NCBI GenBank assembly: GCA_003991915.1
Contig: RQTK01000018.1
Span: 634,092-698,091 of the forward strand
Reading direction: 5' to 3'
Source of the DNA: Elysia chlorotica
Lineage: Eukaryota; Mollusca; Gastropoda; Plakobranchidae
DNA: 64,000 nucleotides
This document shows positions 47,582-62,500 of this stretch, piece after piece. Position 1 is the stretch's first letter, and each line of letters opens with the position of its first letter. The notes beneath the pieces were generated by a model. The model saw only the letters and a list, made by a program, of their open reading frames with translations, had not been told where the DNA came from and did not search any database. The translations under genes and the position numbers were made by a program.

Positions 47582-50500
47582 CTGGACGTGAAAAAAATTA
47601 AAGATTTTGCCATAGACGATTTCCCTGATCCTACAGACACACTTCTATTACAGTCATCTTTAACTAAGTTCAAGTTAAAAGAATACTAAATAAATCTGGT
47701 CGACTTTTTATTGACATCATTGACAATTGTTTCTCTCATATCTCCACAGACTAATAAATGTGTTAGTCCTAAAACAATTTAAGAGTTGTTTTTTATAGTC
47801 ACTTCAAAATTTATCACACATAAAAAAAAGTTTGGAGATATTGCTCAATTTCTTGTTAGTTTTATCATTTGGATGAACACATTGTAAAATATATTTGAAC
47901 TTACCTGGGTTTTTTTTTCACAAAATAGTAAACTGGACCAAACCAAATTTTGAGATCACACTCTTCAATTACAGTGACACAGCACATTGAGCTGACTTAA
48001 AAGCTGACCTTTACTAAACCCAATCTTCTTTTCTGGGACCTTCTTTCATTAACTGTACATATAATAATTATGATAGAACACCTTTTTTTCCATTTCAACA
48101 AGCAAATATCATATTCATATAATATACCAAACTCACTTGGCTGCCACAGGGGCTTTACGAGAAGGCTCTGTGTCGTCCCAATCACTCTCTTCTTCTGACT
48201 CAGCCGCCTGAGCAAATACAGAGGGAGTGGGGGTGAACCACAAATGACAAACTTGATAGCAGATTAACGTTGACAGACTCGGACTGTCTTGGAGAACTTG
48301 GAGTGGGAGAATACAGATAGAGAATTTAATACAGATCTACACTAGATTCATTAGAAGTGTAAGGTATCATTTTAAACTGAAGATTACTTTTTTTTTATTC
48401 TGCTTGTCACAAGGAAAGAGAGATGATTCTCTTTACTACAAACTCATTCTTTTTTCATTCTCATCCTTTTTCTTCTATTAGAAATGTGAATTTACCATGA
48501 TTTATGGAACATAGTAAGAAGACATGAGCTCTACTTTAGGTTAAAGTTAGCTTATCAAGCAAGAGGAGAGACTTACACTAATTGGTGCAACTTATTCACT
48601 GAACAGTCTTAAGTTTCATCAACACGTCTTAGAAAATAATAACTAGTCCTGCAACTTTTAAAACTAACACTTTTACTCTCACCTTCTTGCCTGCAGTAGC
48701 TCCAGGAGCAACGTCATAGCCACCAAACGGTTTTGACCCAGGGCTGCGAGCCTTTTGGTAAAGAGTGGGAGTTTTGTGTGTTTTTTTGTTGTGTCGCTAC
48801 AATTTTAAATATAGGTGAGTGTCTCAATTTTTTTATAAATTGAATTCGTAACTTCTCTATGAATAGTTCCCCTTTTACTTCATGGTGAGAATTTCAAAGT
48901 TGCTTATTCTAGCATCTATTTGAAGGTCCTCCACAACAAAAGAAAACATTTCAATCAAATGTATAATAGCATAGCAACAATTAAACTTTAAAGAATCATA
49001 TAAATCTTATCAGATTTTATCCATGGCGAAAAAACTCTCTCTCTCAATTTTTGTCGATGACTAGAACAAGGCAAATCGAAAATATTCTTTGTTATGTAAT
49101 CGATACTACTCTTCCACACTTCCTAACCCTTTGCTACTTTCAATGGCTCTGTCAATTTCCATAAATTAATCCCTTTTGTTGGTCTATTATCTTTACTTGT
49201 TGTTTTCTGCTGCTATGTTTCCCTTCCATCATTCCAGTTGGTTGTTATAAGAACACAAACTGTATTTATTAGTTATCTTGTGCGCTTTCTGAGACACAGT
49301 TTTAATACGCTTCTTTTTGCAATCCAGAAGATTTTGAGAATTCTTCTGAGGAATTACATATCAGTTGGAAAAGGTAATAAACCATTAAAAAAACAAGGAT
49401 ACTTACACCTAACTGGTTCTCTATTTTGTTGCGTAGACTGGACACACCACCTGTCTGTCTCTCCTCACTGAAACAAATGAGATCTAATGCATTTAGACAC
49501 CTAGGATAGCAAGGACAGCGGTGAGGTTAACTTATACCCAGGACTGGGCACTTTTTTACTAGTAATATATGATATCCTTGTACTTACTAGACATGAGACA
49601 TAGCATTTACACAGTCCAGCAATTCCATTTCAAAAAGTGCTAGGGTGTAGAAACCATCACAGGAGTTAGATAACAGTAAGTCTTAAGAAAAGAAATTCCC
49701 TTATACTTATACTTATAGCAAGTGTTTCAGCTCTTTCCAAATTTACATTAAAACAGGAAATAAAAATTGTTTTATTCTTAAGACATCCCTTGTAAATAAC
49801 AGTTCAATATTTATCTTTAAGGGGGCTCATTCTTACAATAAAAATAAAAATAACAGCTTTTTCGTAATTTCAAAATCTTTAAAAAAAAGATAATATTTTT
49901 TTTTATATACTCCGGTAATTCTACACATCTTCAGGCTGTAACTTTAGAATGTAAATGGCAATACATAAAATTAAATTGTGTGATGGCATAAGAAAATTAA
50001 GCTCGGGATCAAGATAGATCATTTTTACATACTGTGATTATTTTAAAAGTTAAAATGATTCAAATTCTTCAAATATCTCAATATTGTCGATGAGGATCTG
50101 AATTGTAGCACATCATGCAGCTGCAGATCAAATAAAATGAAGGATAGAAGTCCAAGCCTGATGACCCCCTAGGCCCAATTAGGGAAGGAGTACTTAAGTC
50201 AGTATTAACTAAAAATATGTTTCCATTCTGAAGCCACAATTATATTCTACAAGGTCGGTCAGTCCGACCAGACTCATGCTTTATTTCCCTGAGCCATCAC
50301 AAAAGTGTCCTCTCAGCTGTAGTAAAGTGACCAATCTCATTTTTAAAATACTTAATACAGTAAAACATGACTATAGAAGGACTTTTGGTTCCAGAATAAA
50401 TATCTCGCTGTAAGCAAGCCCTGCTATGTAGTAGTGACAAGAAAAACATTACCGAAAAGCCAATTTTTAAACATTATTTCATTATCTCCCTATAACACAA

Positions 50501-53500
50501 TAAAATTAACGAGACTCATGAGCTTCTATCTTTAGTTCATTAGGTTTGTTTTTGTGTTGCTCTCGATCTTCTTTTGTTTGTGCAAAGTTACTCAGAGTCA
50601 GTAATTGACTAGGCCTAACCAAGAGCGTAACAGATTATCTCTTTCTATCTCTATCTCTTTTGTTAGTTCCATCTCATTCATCAGTGGGCTGACCAATCCC
50701 AGCGTCACATCTTTGATTGCATGCCTGTTGAACGTCAGTTCCCCCACTGCATTATCACACACAGCATCACCAGAGACTCTAGATAATCTCTGGTATCACA
50801 CTACACGTTCACATTCTTTAAGTTAACTAGCCTAGCAAAGACGGAAAATTTTGTGTTAAGGATTCTGACTGACGCATCACAATGATGTACAGGTTGACTG
50901 ATCATTATTTTGGAAACAAAGCTTACCCCCCTCTCCCGCTGTATCCAAGCTCACCATTTCCTTGTCCCCTTAAACCCAAGCAATAATATAAGCTTTATAT
51001 GGTAGAAAAACGGAGATTCTTTAAATGTCCCTCAGAAGCGATGGTCCCGCTATAGTTTTGCACTGCTGTACCTTTAGTACTTAAAAAAGAGTTAGGCAAT
51101 TTCACTGAGGTCACAAAGTATAAAACAGCAACATAATCTGTGACGCGCACCCGTCTGACTCGATGAGGTCGTCTATATCAGCATCCTCCTGAGAGCTGTT
51201 GTTGAGTGGTCTGGACTGAATCAGCCGTGGCCTGGAGCTTTGGCTGGGGGACTGGTGGCCTCGGGGGCTGGGGCTTGGGCCTCGTGCTGGGCCGGTGACC
51301 TAGTCCGCTCGTGGCCCCCTACCCTCAAACGCTTTCCCTCCGCGAGACACTTGCTCTTCCTCCTCACTTTCACCGTCTTCGTCTTCGCTGTCAAACTGAG
51401 TACTGGTCCACTCTGTGGTTGTCCTGAAATGACAATATATTGTTTGTACACCTGTTACTTCATATTTAGAAAAAAATTGTTTTACCTACCCCCATGAGCA
51501 CATATGTAGAGAGACCTCATACCTGACAGATACGTCAGTCATGCAAAAGAGATAAAGAGGTAAACAAACTGAGATGTCATTATTACTAAATTGTCAATTA
51601 ACTGAGATGTCAGTGATGTAAAAAGTGGTCAACAAACTGAATTTTTAGTTTCTTAACGTCCAATATCACCAGAAAGGCTAATTTGCATATGGGTTCCAAG
51701 ACTAACATCTGACAAATTTACATACTGTCATATAAAAGCAAAGAGGTGATAACAGGGCTCCTGTCTCAGATGCTCACACCAATTCGACACCGACCCAAGC
51801 AAAAGGAGACAAAATCTGAAAAATAAAATTGCCACGTCATAGGTTCAAACCAGGTACCGTCCACCTAGAGGCTCAAAGCTCTACCCCTTTTGCCAACTTG
51901 GCCCCCAACAACAAACTGAGACGTCAGCCATGCAATATGAATGACAAACTGGAATGTCAGTCATGCACAAACCTACCCAGTAGACAGCGGTGTCTTGCGG
52001 CCCTGTGGAGTCGGGGCCCTTTGCTGTTGTCTGGGACTTTTCTCTTGGCCAACACTCCTGGCGGAGACCTGAGGCTGCGTGCGCCCGGGGGAGCCTCGCT
52101 GTGGTGCCTTCAGGTGTTGCTGAGGGTGGGGGGGACCAGCCCGGGGGTTCACCGATGCGGGGGACGCGTGCACGTGGTGGTGGGAGAACTCGGGAGATAG
52201 ATCTGGGATACAGCAACGAAAAAATTAAATGTTCACAATTTTCCTTAAGAACCCATGAGATATACTAAAAAACATGCACATTTATTTTGAAATTCAAATT
52301 TGTATAAATCGAAATCATAAAATAAATTCTTTTCCACCAAGCAAAAGCAGGTATAACAATTTGCCAATTCATCCCCCATTTGTAAGCTTGATTACATAAT
52401 AACATATATTATACAATTCTATAGTTTTTATAAAAACAAAGCCTGTGAATTTGTCATTTGAAAAATGCTATAGAGTCAAATAATTTTTTTTTCATACCAG
52501 TCAAGATAAGTTGCATGGAACATTCAAAGGTGACAAAATTTCTTTATAAAGAAAAAGGTCTTTTTGAAGTTTCTCAACATTGAATATTGCATTTAATTAC
52601 AGTAAAATATTGAAGATTTTGATCTTTAAAATTGGTTTAAAAAAAAAAAACAGAAGAAAATATGCTTTCAAATATTTCTCCTATCTTAAATCTCATAAAC
52701 AGCATCTAACTAACAAAGAATGTAACAATCCCCAACATAACTTAGAGACAAATTTTTTTTTTAATCTAAAAATGATTTTAAAACTGGGGTCTTTTCCTAG
52801 ATTAAGAAAACTTTCCCAATTCCATAGATTTTAGATTTTAGACACTGCATAGAAAGAAAAAAAAAACAAAGATTAGTATTTCCTTCCAAAAATTTAATTT
52901 TGCATAGAAAATGATGGGAAAACCTTGATCTTCGTCTCTGGATTCTGAATCTAGACCCTAGAATAATATAACTCTTTGGTATATTTGATGACAATTGTGA
53001 AACAAAATGTAAGATATTTCTTTTTTAAAGATTAATTTAGTGTTAATTATGTTGACCAGGGCTTACTAATAGATGAATATGAAACACCTATCTCTATGTT
53101 AATGTGCACATAATTTATGATATGGTCTAACATAGACTTAGGAATTTGCATTGCCCAAAAAATAAAAATAAATGATCGGATGTGTGGCAAATAAGAAAAC
53201 CAGCAGTTATTATATTCAATGTTCACCTATGTTATACATTTTAATATCGAAAGGATTGATTTGCTGTTAAATGTTTGATGCTAAAGGCCCATTCCAGATT
53301 TCAAATATGAAACAAAAAATTAACAAAAAAAGGAGTGGAAAGAAATGAATATAAGAAATTGTAGGCTACAATTGAACAATAATTGTTTTATTTTCACAAC
53401 TTTATACTATAATTATGATCCTCATTCTGTGACTGCAGAAGTATACTCAATGTTGACCTTTGACATGCACCTTAACCCTTTCAAGCCCAAGCCAATGGAG

Positions 53501-56500
53501 CAGATCTTCCCTTTTACCTGACCTCCTGACCTATTTTATGTCCAAAAGACATACTTTCAGATACCTATCAATTGCATGCAAACTAACAGTCAGAAATGTC
53601 TGAAAATTTGGGAAAAGTAAAGGTACTCGACCTGCCAGAGTCTAGGTCTAATCCATTCACTTGATCTCCATTATCAGCTGGTTGAGGACCACGCCCATTT
53701 TCTTACTTACTACAGATTCAGGTCTAGAACTAGAAGATTTAGATCTAGATCTAGATTCATTGGAACAAATGCTTTCATTGTCACTATCACTTGAATTGTT
53801 AGATCTATCACAATCAGATGCATAATCTGGTTCCTCATCATCCGGAACAAAAAGGTCATGCCAAACTTGATCAGCTGTATGACCAACAAATAGTCTATAA
53901 ACAGAGCAATTATTTTTAGTACATGACTAAGGACTCAAATAGTGGAATAGCATAGCCTGCATCCTGGTACACCGGGACAAAGCCTTGACAAGGTTAAGAG
54001 TGAAGCACTCAAAACCCAAAAATTTATATATTTAAGGTTGGTTTTGAATGCATTATTATGATCATTCATACAGGGATTCCCAGATTTCTTTATTTTTAGC
54101 ATGAAACTATGAATCAGTTATGTCACATTGGTCAAAGACTGAGCTTGCTTTGTCTTTACCTACACACTCCCTTATAGGTGCTTCAAACAGAGGCAAAGTG
54201 GACAGACAAAAAAATGACAATTGATAAAGAAATGCAATATATTCTTCAATGTGTATATGCCAAGATGCTAATGATGTTATTGTATTGAATACTGGCAAAA
54301 TAACAGGCTACTCAAAGTTCTTGCACTGTGATCAAAACTTAGAAAAATGATAAAAGCCAAATACAGCATGTATAATCTTAACTCATAAAGCAAACAATAC
54401 AGAAGTCAATGAGAAAAGAAAAGAAAAAGACAAAGCAAAACAATACCTAGCTTTTTCCGAGGTCCTGCAAGAAAAACGCACACAGTGGAAAAAAAATGAA
54501 AATAAAATGAGTTAAAAACACCAAGTATATAATTAGGCAAGCAGAGAGGCTTATCTTAAGTTTCTTCTATCTTTCTGATATACTTGTACTGGTACATCAA
54601 CAAGAAAACTAAAAAAATCACCCCTGGGGTAAGATCACACATCTATTCTTTCTGACATCATTATTATCACTTTGTAACAAAATGATTATTATTGATGTGC
54701 GATACATATTAAACACCAAAACATGAGTTTCCTTTGTGGCACATTTGACTTCATAAACCTGATCAGTACAAATATATTTTTCACATTTTCTGTGTTCCTT
54801 TAGTTAAAAGAGATAAAAAAAAAAAAAAAAAAGCAAGAAGTATGCATATATATGAGATAGCATTGCAGCATTAGTGTCTCAAAAGTGACAAAGCAATCTT
54901 AGTAGATGGCAAAAAAAATCTTTTTTTGTTCTTATGGATTGTGCAAAGATAGGTTATTAATGAATGAACGTTTTTCATGTTTAAAACAGCAAAAACACAT
55001 AATACATTTAATTTTGAAGATAAAACTTTTTTATATATCACCACTGTGGCATATTTCAGAGATGTTACATTTTGACATGAGCAAATCATATCCAATCTCA
55101 AGTTGAAGTTAAAATTATAATGGGTTATCTTGTTTTTAATTACCTATAGAAAAACAAAAGAATGATTTGCAGCAGCAAAACAGGCCCTAATTTGTTATTA
55201 TCTCAAAACGAAAAGAAGATATGTCAGGTGACGATATATAAAAACTACATCTACTTTTATTGTTACTACAATAATACATTGATGTTACATTGATGGCAAA
55301 AAAACATTTATATAGTTGAACAAAAAATAGATATAATATTAGGTGTAGAGAAAATTGAAAGATAAAGTTGATAAAAGGGTTATGTTCTCTTACCTCTGGG
55401 GGGTGGGCCTCGAGGAGAAATCGTCATTTGCTTGTATCGCTCACGAGCTTCTTTAGTCGCACGCTTGTTGAATCCATCCCTCAGTTCCATGAAGTTGGGA
55501 TATTTCTAAACCATTATAAAACACATAGCTTGATTCAGTGATGTGCGGATAGAAATTACATGCTGTGGGGCGGTTGCAGACAATTTTAAAGGTGCATGTC
55601 TTAACAATACTTCTAAGCTGAACTTAGATATTTTAAAAGATACCTCCTACATTTCATATTGACTGTCCACTGCCAGCATCTGATTACATTTTAAGAAAAA
55701 AAACACCTAACCCTTTGCTTTATAGGGGGAATACTAGATTTAAAATTGGGAACATCTATAAAACCACACAAGTTGATTGTCCTGACCTGGATGTTGGCCT
55801 GTCTCTGAGTCTGCAGCATGGAGAGCTTGCTCTGTAGCACCTGGTCACTGATGCCTCGTTGGCCCTGATTAGCAGCACATGGGGGGAAAAAGTTAGAACA
55901 CCATAAAACAAGATTCATTTATATACTTGTCAGTGAAACTGGAAAGTGGTTGGTTGGTTTGCTTCTTAAAATCCAATATCAACAACTAGATCTAGGTTTT
56001 ATCCTTTTTTTTGGGTCCCAAAACTAATATCTCACCATTTTACATGCTGCCACACAGAGACAGTGCAGGCACACAATGACTTTTGTGTCAGTCATTTACA
56101 TTCTACTGACACCAACCAAACAAGTAGACGATGAAATCCACCAAATAAACTCAAACCTGTGAATAAAGTCCAGCACTTTCCCACGTAAGCTATCTTGTCA
56201 ATCTTCTGATAATAACTAGTTGAACAACAGTGAAGAAAGACAGGTCATTAAAAAAGAATAACAATAACAACAAAATAATTCTTTTAATCAAAGTCAGAAG
56301 CATAGTAAAGAAAAACAACAAACAAACAAAACATTAAAAACATGTTTTCACTCCTTTTTTTATTCTTGATTGCACTTATTATTGTAACAAAAATGACCAA
56401 GGAAGTAAAATAATAAAAGGAAAAATAATTACAAAGTAACAGTTAACATTGGTAAAGAGCTTTAGGAAATTTTGGAGAACAAACTTAGTCAGCTCCAACA

Positions 56501-59500
56501 AAATAACCAATCTCTGCTGGAAATGAATTTAAAAAACAACAACAAAAAACTAAAAGCCTGAACTATTTTTTATCACCCATGAAAAATCTTGTGCCAGTTT
56601 ACAATTTTCTGATTGGTTTCCTTTCCCTTTACAACAATAGTGAGAGCAGCAATCAGGACGGCGGTGATGGTGATGACCATGACAACAGTGGCGTTGCTGG
56701 AAGCAGGTGTGACCACTTTGTTTTCTTTTTCCACTCTGTTTATGAGAGGAATGGTTCAATCCCTTGATAACTTTCTTTTCCAGGGTTAAATAACTTCTTT
56801 CATTGAGTGACTAGATCTAATTTATGGAGTTATACACTTGTATAATTTAATGAACCTACACTATGACCTATCAAAATTTTCTTTGATATACCCTAATAAA
56901 TATAATGCTAATGTCTAGTGCTTGTTTAAACCAAACAGTAAAACATTCAACACACATCATTTACAGAAAAACAAAACAAAACAACCTTACTAAATCACTA
57001 CCTCCTGCCTAATCAAACCACTCCCGGACCCTCCAAACACCCCAGAACCCAATTCTCATAATAAGTACTCTACAAGAAAGTCATCCCTCTTAACTTGTAC
57101 CTAAGTAGAATAAGCCACACAAGAGCAGAAAAGGAGTAAAAAATCAGAATCAAATAATATTTTCCAACTCTTTTGTATCTATACATAGCATAGGAAATCA
57201 GTCAATAGAACCTGAGTATGAGCATATTAAAACTTTAACCATGACTGATTTTTTTTCCGAAACGCCGACTTCAAATCTTCTCCTACAAAAGTAATAAAAA
57301 GTGTCAGTACATTTTTTATGGATACTGTTTGGGTCCTAGATACTATGATGCTGCTATTGATGCAGCGACGTTTGGGTTTCTGTGAATCAGCCTACTGCTA
57401 CGTTGTCGTATCTGCAGGGTTTTTTCAAGTAGCTGTATTGTCCCATAAAGTGCGTTGTCTCTGGGGTAAAGCTCTAGCACCATTTAGAGAGCAGAAAAGG
57501 TGATGTCCACAGTCTGATAGAGAGAACCCCACATGCTGTTGGGGAGAAGCTGGGCTTGTATTTCATTTAGATGAGCATTCGGTAATAATGTGTTTTGTTT
57601 TTAGAGAGATATTGTAGATCAGTGTCTTCTGGAGAAAAGAGTTGATATTGTCTTTCTTTTTCTGGGTTGTCATTTATTTGAAGACTGCTCGTCCTGTCCA
57701 GCCCATAGCCCATATGTTTATCCCTTCCTGTTTTGTTTGTGTTCACTAAATAAACATAACATGCTAAAACTCACTGCTGGAATCCCTTTTTTCTCCACAT
57801 GTTCCTGAAGAAGGGCTGCAAGCTCCTCTCTCATCACGCCCAGCGTTGGATTTTTACGCAGTTCCTCCAAGAATTGAGTGGTGTGGAGAGATTGGGTGCC
57901 CGTTTGCCTAGCAGAAAAAATTATAAATAATTAGTGTTTATTTTCATGTTCTGACTTTTTAAGCTATACTTCCCATACTCTGCTTCCAAGCCCTTTAAAA
58001 AAAAGTAATCAACTTCACAACTTATCAGAAGGTTGCTGGTTCGAATCCCATTAAGGCCTCCTTGTTTTACTACTTATGGGTTTGATTGGTGTCGTTATAA
58101 TGTAACCACGCAAGTCTTGGTATCTCGCTCTGATGTCCTATTGCCATATAAGATCTTCATTGAGAACCTAGAAAGATGATAAACTAGGAGCAAGCTTTGC
58201 TTTCTGAGTAATGAAGCAAGTATGAGCAGCCACTGAGCCAATACCAAAGCTGTGTTTAATTTCAATGCAAAACTGATACCTACACATGTAACAAAGACTT
58301 GAAAATGTTTAAATGTACAGATCTTCATAATGCAGGGTTTGAAAACGAGGTTGTTAAGCCATGCCATCATTCACTTCTAATTTAAGTTAGTAAAAAATGT
58401 AGTACATCCCGCTTTAGAAAATATTATCCTCATTGGGTTAGCAAGATGGCATATCTCTGTGCCATCTAGACATTAGCTTATTAATGTTTCTTTTGAGGTA
58501 AAAATTATATTACTTTACGATAGCGATTAATTAAATTGACTTACGATTTACTTTTATTTGGCTAAAGAAAATCATAAGAAGCATTAGTATTGTTAGCAAA
58601 GAAAATAATTGAAAGCAACCAGGATGAATGAGAAACACGTCAGGATTTGGACCTTATAAGTTATATATAGAGTGTCAAGAACCATCAAATGCACTTTAAG
58701 ACTAAGTGGTTGAAAAAAATAAAATTTTTGGAACCGGAAATACATCTTTTTATTTAAAAAATGAAACAGATCAATATAGAGTAGTTTGACTATGTTTAGA
58801 GGGCTGCAGCTCAAAACAAACATCAGCACCCTGTTTGCCTTTGTTGTTGTAATTATCTTTTTAATTATTGAAAAAAAAATGAGATATTCTATTCCATTAA
58901 CTTACATTTGTAACCCTATTAACATTTATATTTTTGGTACCTGTAGTTACAATTTTATGATTTATACTACATAAGTCTGAACTTTGACTGGAAACATTTT
59001 GTAAGATTTCAATCTTGTGCCAGTTTACAATTTTCTGATTGGTTTCCTTTCCCTTTACAACAATAGTGAGAGCAGCAATCAGGACGGCGGTGATGGTGGT
59101 GGCCATGGCAACAGTGGCGTTGCTGGAAGCAGGTGTGACCATTTTGTTTTCTTTTTCCACTCTGTTTATGAGAGGAATGGTTCAATCCCTTGATAACTTT
59201 CTTTTCCAGGGTTAAATAACTTCTTTCATTGAGTGACTAGATCTAATTTATGGAGTTATACACTTGTATAATTCAATGAACCTACACTATGACCTACCAA
59301 AATTTCCCTAATAAATATAATGCTAATGTCTAGTGCTTGTTTAAACCAAACAGTAAAACATTCAACATACATCATTTACAAAAAAACAAAACAAAAGAAC
59401 CTTACTAAATCACTACCTCCTGCCTAATCAAACCACTCCCAGACCCTCTCAACACCCCAGAACCCAATTCTCATAATAAGTACTCTACAAGAAAGTCATC

Positions 59501-62500
59501 TCTCTTAACTTTTAAGTAAGTAGAATAAGCCACACAAGAGCCGAAAATGAGTAAAAAATCAGAATCAAATAATATTTTCCAACTCTTTTGTATCTATAAA
59601 TAGTATAGGAAATCAGTCAATAGAACCTGAGTATGAGCACATTAAAACTTTAACCATGACTGATTTTTTTTTCCGAAACGCCAACTTCAAATCTTCTCCT
59701 AGAAAACTAATAAAAAGTGTCAGTACATTTTTTATGGATACTGTTTGGGTCCTAGATACTACGATGGTGCTATTGATGCAGCAACGTTTAGGCTTCTGTC
59801 AATCAGCCTACTGCTATGTTGTGGTATCTACAGAGTTTTTTCCAGTAGCTGTATTGTCCCATAAAGTGCGTTGTCTCTGGGGGAAGCTCTAGCGTCATTT
59901 AGAGAGCAGAAAAGGTGATGGTCCACAGTCTGATAGAGATAAACCCACAGCATGTGGGGGACTGGGCTTGTATTTCATTTAAATGAGCATTCGGTAAAAA
60001 TGTGGATTGTGGTCTTCTGGAGAAAAGAGTTGATATTGTCTTTCTTTTTCTGGGTTGTCATTTATTTGAAGACTGCTCGTCCTGTCCAGCCCATAGCCCA
60101 TATGTTTATCCCTTCCTGCTTTGTTTGTGTTCACTAAATAAACATAACATGCTAAAACTCACTGCTGGAATCCCTTTTTTCTCCACATGTTCCTGAAGAA
60201 GGGCTGCAAGCTCCTCTCTCATCACGCCCAGCGTTGGATTTTTACGCAGTTCCTCCAAAAATTGAGTGGTGTGGAGAGATTGGGTGCCCGTTTGCCTAGC
60301 AGAAAAGTTATGAATAATTAGTGTTCATTTTCATGTTCTGGCTTTTTAAGCTATACTTCCCCATACTCTGCTTCCAAGCCCTTTAAAAAAAGTAAACAAC
60401 TTCAAAACTTATCAGAAGGTTGCTGGTTCGAAACCCCATTAAGGCCTCCTCGTTTTACTACTTATGGGTTCGATTGGTGTCATTATAATGTAACCAAGCA
60501 AGTGTTGGTATCTCGCTCTGATGTCCTATTGCTGTATAACATCTTCATTGAGAACCTAAAAAGATGATAAACCAGGAGCAAGCTTTGCTTTCTGAGTAAT
60601 GAAGCAAGTATGACTAGCCACTGAGCCAATACCAAAGTTGTGTTTAATTTCAAGGCAAAACTGATTCCTACAGATGTAACAAAGATTGGAAAAAAAATTT
60701 AATGTACAGATCTTCATAATGCAATAGTTATTAATTAAATTAACTTATTATTTACTTTTATTGACTTAAGAAAATCTAAGTAGCATTAGTACTGTTAACA
60801 AAGAAATAAATAATTGAACAGCAACCAGGATGAATGAGGAACATGTCAGGATTTCGACCTTTTAAGTTATTTATAGAGTCTTAAGAACCATCAAATGCAC
60901 TTACGGAGGTTGAAAAAAAATATAATTATATCATTTTTTGGAACCAGAAATACATCTTTTTATTGAAAAAACGAAAAAGATCAATATATAGTAGTTTGAC
61001 TATGTTTAGACGGCTGCAGCTCAAAACAAACATCAGCACCCTGGTTGCCTTTGTTGTTGTAATTATCTTTTTAATTACTGAAAAAAAATGAGATATTCTA
61101 TTCCATTAACTTACATTTGTAACCCTATTAACATTTATATTTTTGGTACCGGTAGTTACAATTTTATGATTTATACTACATAAGTCTGAACTTTGACTGG
61201 AAACATTTTGTAAGATTTCCACACATGATTTTGTACAACTTTATTTTGTTCATTTCCTAAGTAAAAAGCGCTTGTCAAGCTGTCCTCACCCCATGGTTGA
61301 GGCCCTGATAGAGCCGGCTGGAGTCCTCAGGCTGCTTGTCCCAGTGCCAAAACCTGAAAAAATGTAGATGAATGGTTGTGATGTAAATTTGAGTAAGACA
61401 ACACTTTCATGTAAAATACCACTCATATTAGAGACAGACTCTCAAGCATTCAAACTTTGATGTAAAGTATTGTTTATATGGATGTGTGGTTAACGAAATA
61501 TGTAATAAATAATATTATTTTCTAAGTCAGATTCTTTTAAAATGAGATATCAATGTGTAAAACCGTGTGAAGTCGAGTTTGTTTGAAGTCATGTTCTATA
61601 AATCATCTGAATCATTTATCATATATAGCATTTTGAACCCTTGTGTGTCTGTCACCATATTCCCCTACTTCAGTGGTCCAACCGTCTTTATACAAGGGGA
61701 CTAAACTCCACCAGGTTACCCAAGATCTCTACAGGGGGCATCTTGTTCCTTCCTCAGCCCTCTCCTTCCTAATAGATCCTGGCTATCACCAATGATTTAA
61801 CTGTCAAAATGTGACAGGGAGGCTGAGAATCCTCCAAAATATTCATTGACTTCATTGGTTAATGTCATTTTCAACCCCCAACATATGATTAGGGTTTGGG
61901 GAAAAATAAAACAACTATTTTTAAGAAAAATCTGTTATCTCACCAGCAGTCTCGTCCTCGTCGTCGCTGGGGTACATGCTGCTGTGCTTGATCTCAGGCT
62001 GCTGTAGACTCTGCCTGGGCGTCGCTTCGCGGGATCCAGAGCGAGGGGTGCGGCCAGACTTCTGGCGAGCCTCCGCCTGGCAGAGAGGCATGAGGTCAAT
62101 GGGAGATCAATGCATGGACTAAAGAGAAAAGCATTAATGTATAAGGGGTGATTATCAAAATTTGTAAGAAAATTAATAAACTCCCCTAAATTTTCATTTT
62201 TCATTTACGATATTATTCATTGCAACTCAGAACAATCTTTTTTTTCCTCTTTTTTTTTATTACATATAGAATACTGAACGGTAGAATAAAGTAATTGTAA
62301 AAAAAATGTTTTCATATATAAAGACCCTGAATGCTATTAACTGTTATAGATGACATTAATTTTAAGTAAATAAAATATATTCCATGTACAGATGATTAGT
62401 ATTTCCAAATGAAATAGTTAAAGAGTGAAACCAATTTAAATTGTAAATGTCTCAAGAATGCTTTTTTTTTTTTAATTGTGCAGTACAACCTGTTTTGGAT

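Larger units (their letters stand above)
56586..61219 (-). repeat. 2.4-kb tandem duplication carrying a DZIP1 exon
   Basis: Units 56586-59011 and 59012-61219 abut. They share the exon, a SINE (58.02 and 60.41 kb) and all intron landmarks. Unit 2 lacks about 185 bases matching 58333-58518 of unit 1 and has scattered substitutions and small indels. The right flank resumes after GTAAGATTTCC at 61219. Confidence 0.95.

Noticed and set aside
51240..51497. Open frames in other phases across the TAG-bearing DZIP1 exon
   Set aside because: Only the chosen phase joins both neighbouring exons and gives the acidic family-like sequence on both sides.
58020..58060. Possible tRNA gene from the near-perfect box B
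   Set aside because: No acceptor stem or anticodon arm can be formed, box A is weak and the flanks match the SINE body.
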